From Bradyrhizobium sp. MOS002 (lineage in GTDB: Bacteria > Pseudomonadota > Alphaproteobacteria > Rhizobiales > Xanthobacteraceae), in contig NZ_PYFX01000016.1 of NCBI RefSeq assembly GCF_003020115.1, positions 60,304 to 124,303 on the forward strand: a DNA stretch of 64,000 nt. The letters run 5' to 3'. The position numbers and the translations under genes were made by a program. A model generated the notes under the pieces. That model was not told the DNA's origin. It saw only the letters and a program-made list of their open reading frames with translations, and did not search any database. Of the stretch, positions 60,696 through 64,000 are shown piece by piece (position 1 is the stretch's first letter; every line of letters starts with the position of its first letter).

Positions 60696-60815
60696 GGGCC
60701 AGAACTCCCAAAAGCTAAGGAAAAATTTACCAAGGACATTGCATGCGGGGCCGGCAAAAAGCCAGCCCCGACATGTCGTTAACCTTGATCCGTCGCCGGA
60801 GGGGAAAGCGGAACG

Positions 60816-61421
60816 CTAAAACGGGTTCCAGGTCGCGCGCGGGGTGAATTTCAAATAGCCGATATTGGCTCCCAGCCGCAGGCCGAGGCCCGAGCGGATC
60901 GGTACCAGCACGATGTTGTTGGCGGTGAGCGCCGTCATGCCGAAGCCGCCGATGATGTAGGCCGAGCCGTCGAGGCCGGCGAAGCGCTGGTAGATCGCGT
61001 TGGTGGCAGGCAAATTATAGACCAGCGTCATGGTGCGCGCGCCGTCGCCACCCCAGTCGAAGCCGAGCGAGGGACCCTGCCAATAGACGCGCAGGTCACC
61101 GGCATTCTTGGTGTAGAGCGTGCCTTCGCCGTAGCGCAGGCCGGCGACGAAAGCTCCGGACCCTTCCTCACCGAGGATATAGCCGTTGGGCAGGCCCCAT
61201 TGGCTGACCGCCTTCTCGATGATCGAGGCGAGGCCGCGCGAGACGTTGCCGAAGAAGCGGTGGCCGGCGTTCACGAGTTCGTCCGGCCCATAGGTGCTGG
61301 GCGTCGGGGTCCGCTGCGGGGGCGGCAAATCGGGCGGTGGCGGCTGCTGGGCGGAAGCCGGAATGATCCACCCGACCATCGCGGCAAGCGCGACTGCGGC
61401 AAGGCGTGATGCGAAAGTCAT
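60816..61421 (-). CDS. eipA: EipA-like DUF1134 envelope protein
   Basis: The 201-residue protein has a signal peptide (FASRLAAVALAAMVGWIIPA), a proline-rich linker, and a DUF1134 domain: FFGNVSRGLASIIEKAVSQW, LGEEGSGAFVAGLRYGEGTL, IYQRFAGLDGSAYIIGGFG. EipA of Brucella is a periplasmic beta-barrel protein needed for envelope integrity. Assignment rests on domain pattern. Confidence 0.85.
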   Translation of the reverse strand: MTFASRLAAVALAAMVGWIIPASAQQPPPPDLPPPQRTPTPSTYGPDELVNAGHRFFGNVSRGLASIIEKAVSQWGLPNGYILGEEGSGAFVAGLRYGEGTLYTKNAGDLRVYWQGPSLGFDWGGDGARTMTLVYNLPATNAIYQRFAGLDGSAYIIGGFGMTALTANNIVLVPIRSGLGLRLGANIGYLKFTPRATWNPF

Positions 61422-61512
61422 AAAAGAACCCCTGGTATCGAATCCGGTCGCTTCCTTAACCTGACGCCAACAGGCGCGGCTCTAGGTTGCGCCGGATGTC
61501 CCCTCGACTCGG

Positions 61513-62046
61513 ATGTTATCCGCAGCAACTATGACGGCACAACGGCAGGAAGCCAGCCCTTTGCGCCCCGGAATTGCCTTGATCGGCCTTCTGGTCTGCA
61601 TGCTGTCGGGCATTTGGATCCTCTGCGCGGGGTTGCCGGCGCAGGCGGCCACCACCGAGCGGATCGTCGTCAACCGCTTCAGCGGCGTGGCGATCGAGGG
61701 CTTCGACCCCGTGGCCTATTTCGTGGATGGCGCAGCCGTGCAGGGGACGGCCGAGTTCGAGGCGAACCTGTGGGGCGCAGTCTGGCGCTTTCGGAACGAG
61801 GGCAACCGGGCCTCTTTCCTGGCTCATCCCGAGGTCTACGGCCCCCAGTTCGGCGGCTACGATCCGGTCGATATCGCCCGCGGCGTCATCATCGCCGGTA
61901 ACCCCCGTTTCTTCGCGATCGCGGCGCAGCGGCTCTATCTGTTCAGCCGGGAAGCCAATCGCGACGCCTTCGCCGCCAACCCCGAGCGCTTCCTCTACGA
62001 GGTGGGCAAGCGCTGGCCTGCCCTCGAGGACAAGCTCAGCCAGTAG
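61513..62046 (+). CDS. YHS-domain protein with N-terminal membrane anchor
   Basis: The 177-residue protein has a hydrophobic N-terminal segment (LRPGIALIGLLVCMLSGIWI) and a YHS-like domain (AIEGFDPVAYFVDGAAVQGT, FRNEGNRASFLAHPEVYGPQ). YHS domains occur in metal-related proteins. An ATG at 61531 is an alternative start. It is convergent with cysQ. Confidence 0.8.
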   Translation: MLSAATMTAQRQEASPLRPGIALIGLLVCMLSGIWILCAGLPAQAATTERIVVNRFSGVAIEGFDPVAYFVDGAAVQGTAEFEANLWGAVWRFRNEGNRASFLAHPEVYGPQFGGYDPVDIARGVIIAGNPRFFAIAAQRLYLFSREANRDAFAANPERFLYEVGKRWPALEDKLSQ

Positions 62047-62061
62047 GCCACCTTTACGACG

Positions 62062-62889
62062 TCAGAGTCCTGCCGCCTGCGGGTCACCCCAGGCGATGAA
62101 CTCCGGGATGATGAAGCCGCCGTCGTGCCGCTCGCCGAAGCGGAGCGCGCCGCCCTTGCCGTCGGTTACGCTGCCGCCGGCCGCGGTCACGACCGCGTAG
62201 CCGGCCCCGACGTCCCATTCACAGGTAGGCCCGAAGCGGGGATAGATGTCGGCACTGCCTTCCGCGATCCGGCCGAATTTTACGGCCGAGCCGACCGTCT
62301 TCCTGACGGCGTTGGGGCGGTGATCGATGAAGGCCTCGGTTCTGGGATCTCCATGCGAGCGGCTCACCGCGGCGATCCAGGGCTCGCCCAGGGGCGGCAG
62401 CTTGCGGGTATGGATCGGCTCGGCAGCGCCGATGGTCGTGCCCTCGAACCTGACGCGCTCGGCGCCACGGCCGACGATGCCGCGCCAGAGTAGCCCGAGC
62501 GCCGGGGCGCTGACGATGCCCAGCAGCGGCACGCCCGATGTCACGAGGGCCAGGTTGACGGTGAACTCGTCGCGCCCGGCGACGAACTCCTTGGTGCCGT
62601 CGAGCGGGTCGATCAGGAAGAAGCTGTCGCGGAACGGCGGCGAGGCGAGCTGGGTCCCCTCTTCCGACAGCGTCGGGATGTCGCCCGCGAGCTGCGCCAG
62701 CCCGTCCGCGATGATGCGGTCGGCGGCAAGGTCGGCCTCGGTCACCGGCGAGCCGTCCTGCTTGCCGTCGACCCGCATCGCCGTGCGGTTGACCGCGAGG
62801 ATGGCTTCGCCCGCCTTCACCACCAGCGCGGTGAGCGGCTCCATCAGGTGGGAGGCGGCCGCGCCGTCGATGATCCGCTTCACCTGCAT
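62062..62889 (-). CDS. cysQ: 3'(2'),5'-bisphosphate nucleotidase CysQ
   Basis: The 275-residue inositol monophosphatase-fold enzyme dephosphorylates PAP or PAPS in sulfate assimilation. The metal site is in DGSPVTEADLAADRII, LIDPLDGTKEFVAGRDEFTV and EWDVGAGYAVVTAAGGSVTD. Further family segments are TLSEEGTQ and GIVSAPALGLLWRG. Its size and motifs match CysQ rather than inositol monophosphatase itself. Confidence 0.92.
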   Translation of the reverse strand: MQVKRIIDGAAASHLMEPLTALVVKAGEAILAVNRTAMRVDGKQDGSPVTEADLAADRIIADGLAQLAGDIPTLSEEGTQLASPPFRDSFFLIDPLDGTKEFVAGRDEFTVNLALVTSGVPLLGIVSAPALGLLWRGIVGRGAERVRFEGTTIGAAEPIHTRKLPPLGEPWIAAVSRSHGDPRTEAFIDHRPNAVRKTVGSAVKFGRIAEGSADIYPRFGPTCEWDVGAGYAVVTAAGGSVTDGKGGALRFGERHDGGFIIPEFIAWGDPQAAGL

Positions 62890-63060
62890 GCCTCATTCAT
62901 CGGCAATTCCATCCTTACGCCAGTGATTCGCCGCGGCATTAGGGCCGCTTCGAACCGATCGCAAGCTAGCTGCCACGGGCTTGCGAATGTTAGAACCTGC
63001 GGCATTCGTCAAGCATGCTTGATTCGCCGCGTCCGCGCCGTGCAATTCCAGGAACCCTTT

Positions 63061-63714
63061 ATGTCTGACGCTTCGTCACCCGCTACCGCCACCGCTCCAG
63101 ATGCGCTCGAACTCGCTGCGCTGTTGTGCTCGCGGGTCTGCCACGATCTCATCAGCCCTGTCGGCGCCATCGTCAATGGGCTCGAAGTGCTCGACGACGA
63201 TCCCAAGCCCGACGACCGCGAGTTCGCACTCGACCTGATTCGCAAGAGCGCGAAAACCGCCTCCGCCCGCCTCCAGTTCTGCCGCCTGGCTTTCGGCGCG
63301 GCCGGCTCGTCCGGCGCGCAGATCGATCTCGGCGATGCCCAGACCATGGCGCGCGGTCACATCGAGGACGGCAAGTGCTCGATCACCTGGAATCTGCCGC
63401 GGATCCTGATGCCGAAGAATCGCGTCAAGCTGCTCCTCAACATGCTGGTCGTTTCGCAACACACGATCCCGCGCGGCGGAGTGCTGACGATCGATCCGAT
63501 CGGCGAGGGCGAGACGATGAGCTTCCGCATCACCGCGACCGGACATAATGCGCGCCTGCCGCAGAACATCTCCGAGCTCTTGAGCGGCGAGCGCGGCCCG
63601 GCTGCGGATGCACATGCGATCCAGCCTTATTATACGCGGCTGTTGGCAGAGGCTTGCGGGCTCACCGTGAGGCTCGCGCACGAAGGCGAGGCCATCACCA
63701 TTATCGCGTCGTAG
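63061..63714 (+). CDS. chpT: Histidine phosphotransferase ChpT
   Basis: The 217-residue protein has a histidine-kinase-like DHp region without catalytic ATPase motifs. The phosphorylated His is His28 in LLCSRVCHDLISPVGAI, followed by NGLEVLDDD. The C-terminal part is a degenerate ATPase-like domain (LLNMLVVSQHTIPRGGVLTI). ChpT relays phosphate from CckA to CtrA and CpdR in alphaproteobacterial cell-cycle control. The ATG at 63061 is preceded by CCAGGAA. The longer frame upstream overlaps cysQ and is rejected. Confidence 0.9.
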   Translation: MSDASSPATATAPDALELAALLCSRVCHDLISPVGAIVNGLEVLDDDPKPDDREFALDLIRKSAKTASARLQFCRLAFGAAGSSGAQIDLGDAQTMARGHIEDGKCSITWNLPRILMPKNRVKLLLNMLVVSQHTIPRGGVLTIDPIGEGETMSFRITATGHNARLPQNISELLSGERGPAADAHAIQPYYTRLLAEACGLTVRLAHEGEAITIIAS

Positions 63715-63911
63715 ACAAGTCGCCGCTCTCAAACGTTAATCAAGTCTTTACGAGGCGCTTCGGCTTGTCCGGAGCGCCTTATCTCTTTGTTGATTCCGTT
63801 CTTTTCCACATACTCAACCATTATTAAACGCTTTGCGGTGAAGCTGGCCCCATTCCGAAATGGCGCATCACGTCTTGTGTGCGCGCCCTCCCTGTATGAA
63901 GGCCTGTTTTC

Positions 63912-64000
63912 ATGGATGATCTGTTGCGGGAGTTTTTGACGGAAACCAGCGAGAGCCTGGACACCGTGGACAATCAGCTGGTGAAGTTCGAGCAGGAGCC
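63912..64000 (+). CDS. cheA: CheA-type histidine kinase, 5' end only
   Basis: Thirty residues are visible (MDDLLREFLTETSESLDTVD, then NQLVKFEQEP), the start of the CheA Hpt domain. It follows chpT by about 200 bp. The window ends before the phosphorylated His. Confidence 0.85.
   Translation, partial: MDDLLREFLTETSESLDTVDNQLVKFEQE

Overview
The window is GC-rich DNA from an alphaproteobacterium of the Rhizobiales, most likely a Bradyrhizobium. The reasons are a 999-residue minimalist PutA, a SorAB sulfite dehydrogenase, a CYP153 pair, DUF3551 and EipA proteins, a ChpT phosphotransferase next to CheA, and many dispersed palindromic intergenic repeats. Genus is an inference from gene content; no rRNA or other marker is present.

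Positions 1-45030 are chromosomal backbone, mostly catabolic and envelope genes. In order: a CoA-transferase (cut by the window edge) and putA with a divergent Lrp-type regulator; a cold shock protein; sorA-sorB; a membrane adenylate cyclase carrying a 2Fe-2S domain; a GT39-type glycosyltransferase; the ycjX-ycjF pair; a HlyIII membrane protein; two SDR genes around a MarR gene with a perfect palindromic operator; a benzoylformate decarboxylase-like enzyme; an acyl-CoA dehydrogenase / CoA-transferase / MaoC operon with a divergent LysR gene; two tandem CYP153 P450s; a DUF898-M48 pair; a uracil catabolism (URC-type) cluster with upp and a possible attenuator; a threonine-synthase-like enzyme; DUF2927 and L,D-transpeptidase genes; a second TPP enzyme; an animal-type haem peroxidase; and small secreted or regulatory proteins.

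Positions 45031-59200 are an integrated island of about 14.2 kb. It is bounded by identical 48-bp direct repeats made from the 3' end of tRNA-Val(CAC); the intact tRNA gene is at the right end. The island carries a P4-type tyrosine integrase, two AlpA-like DNA-binding proteins, a Toprim primase-like protein, a RepA-like ATPase followed by eight GTTCGC iterons, a VapB-like protein with its own repeated operator, a Nu1-like terminase small subunit, and no recognisable capsid or tail genes. This layout resembles a phage satellite (PICI-like element). Its right half carries a run of co-oriented cargo genes (membrane protein, TIGR02391/HEPN, AbiU2-like HEPN, PD-(D/E)XK-like protein) that could be an undescribed defence module, together with broken genes: two adjacent frameshifted genes, an SRAP fragment and a DNA ligase relic. 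The backbone repeat families do not occur inside the island.

Positions 59201-64000 return to backbone: a coiled-coil membrane protein, EipA, a YHS-domain protein, CysQ, ChpT and the first codons of CheA.
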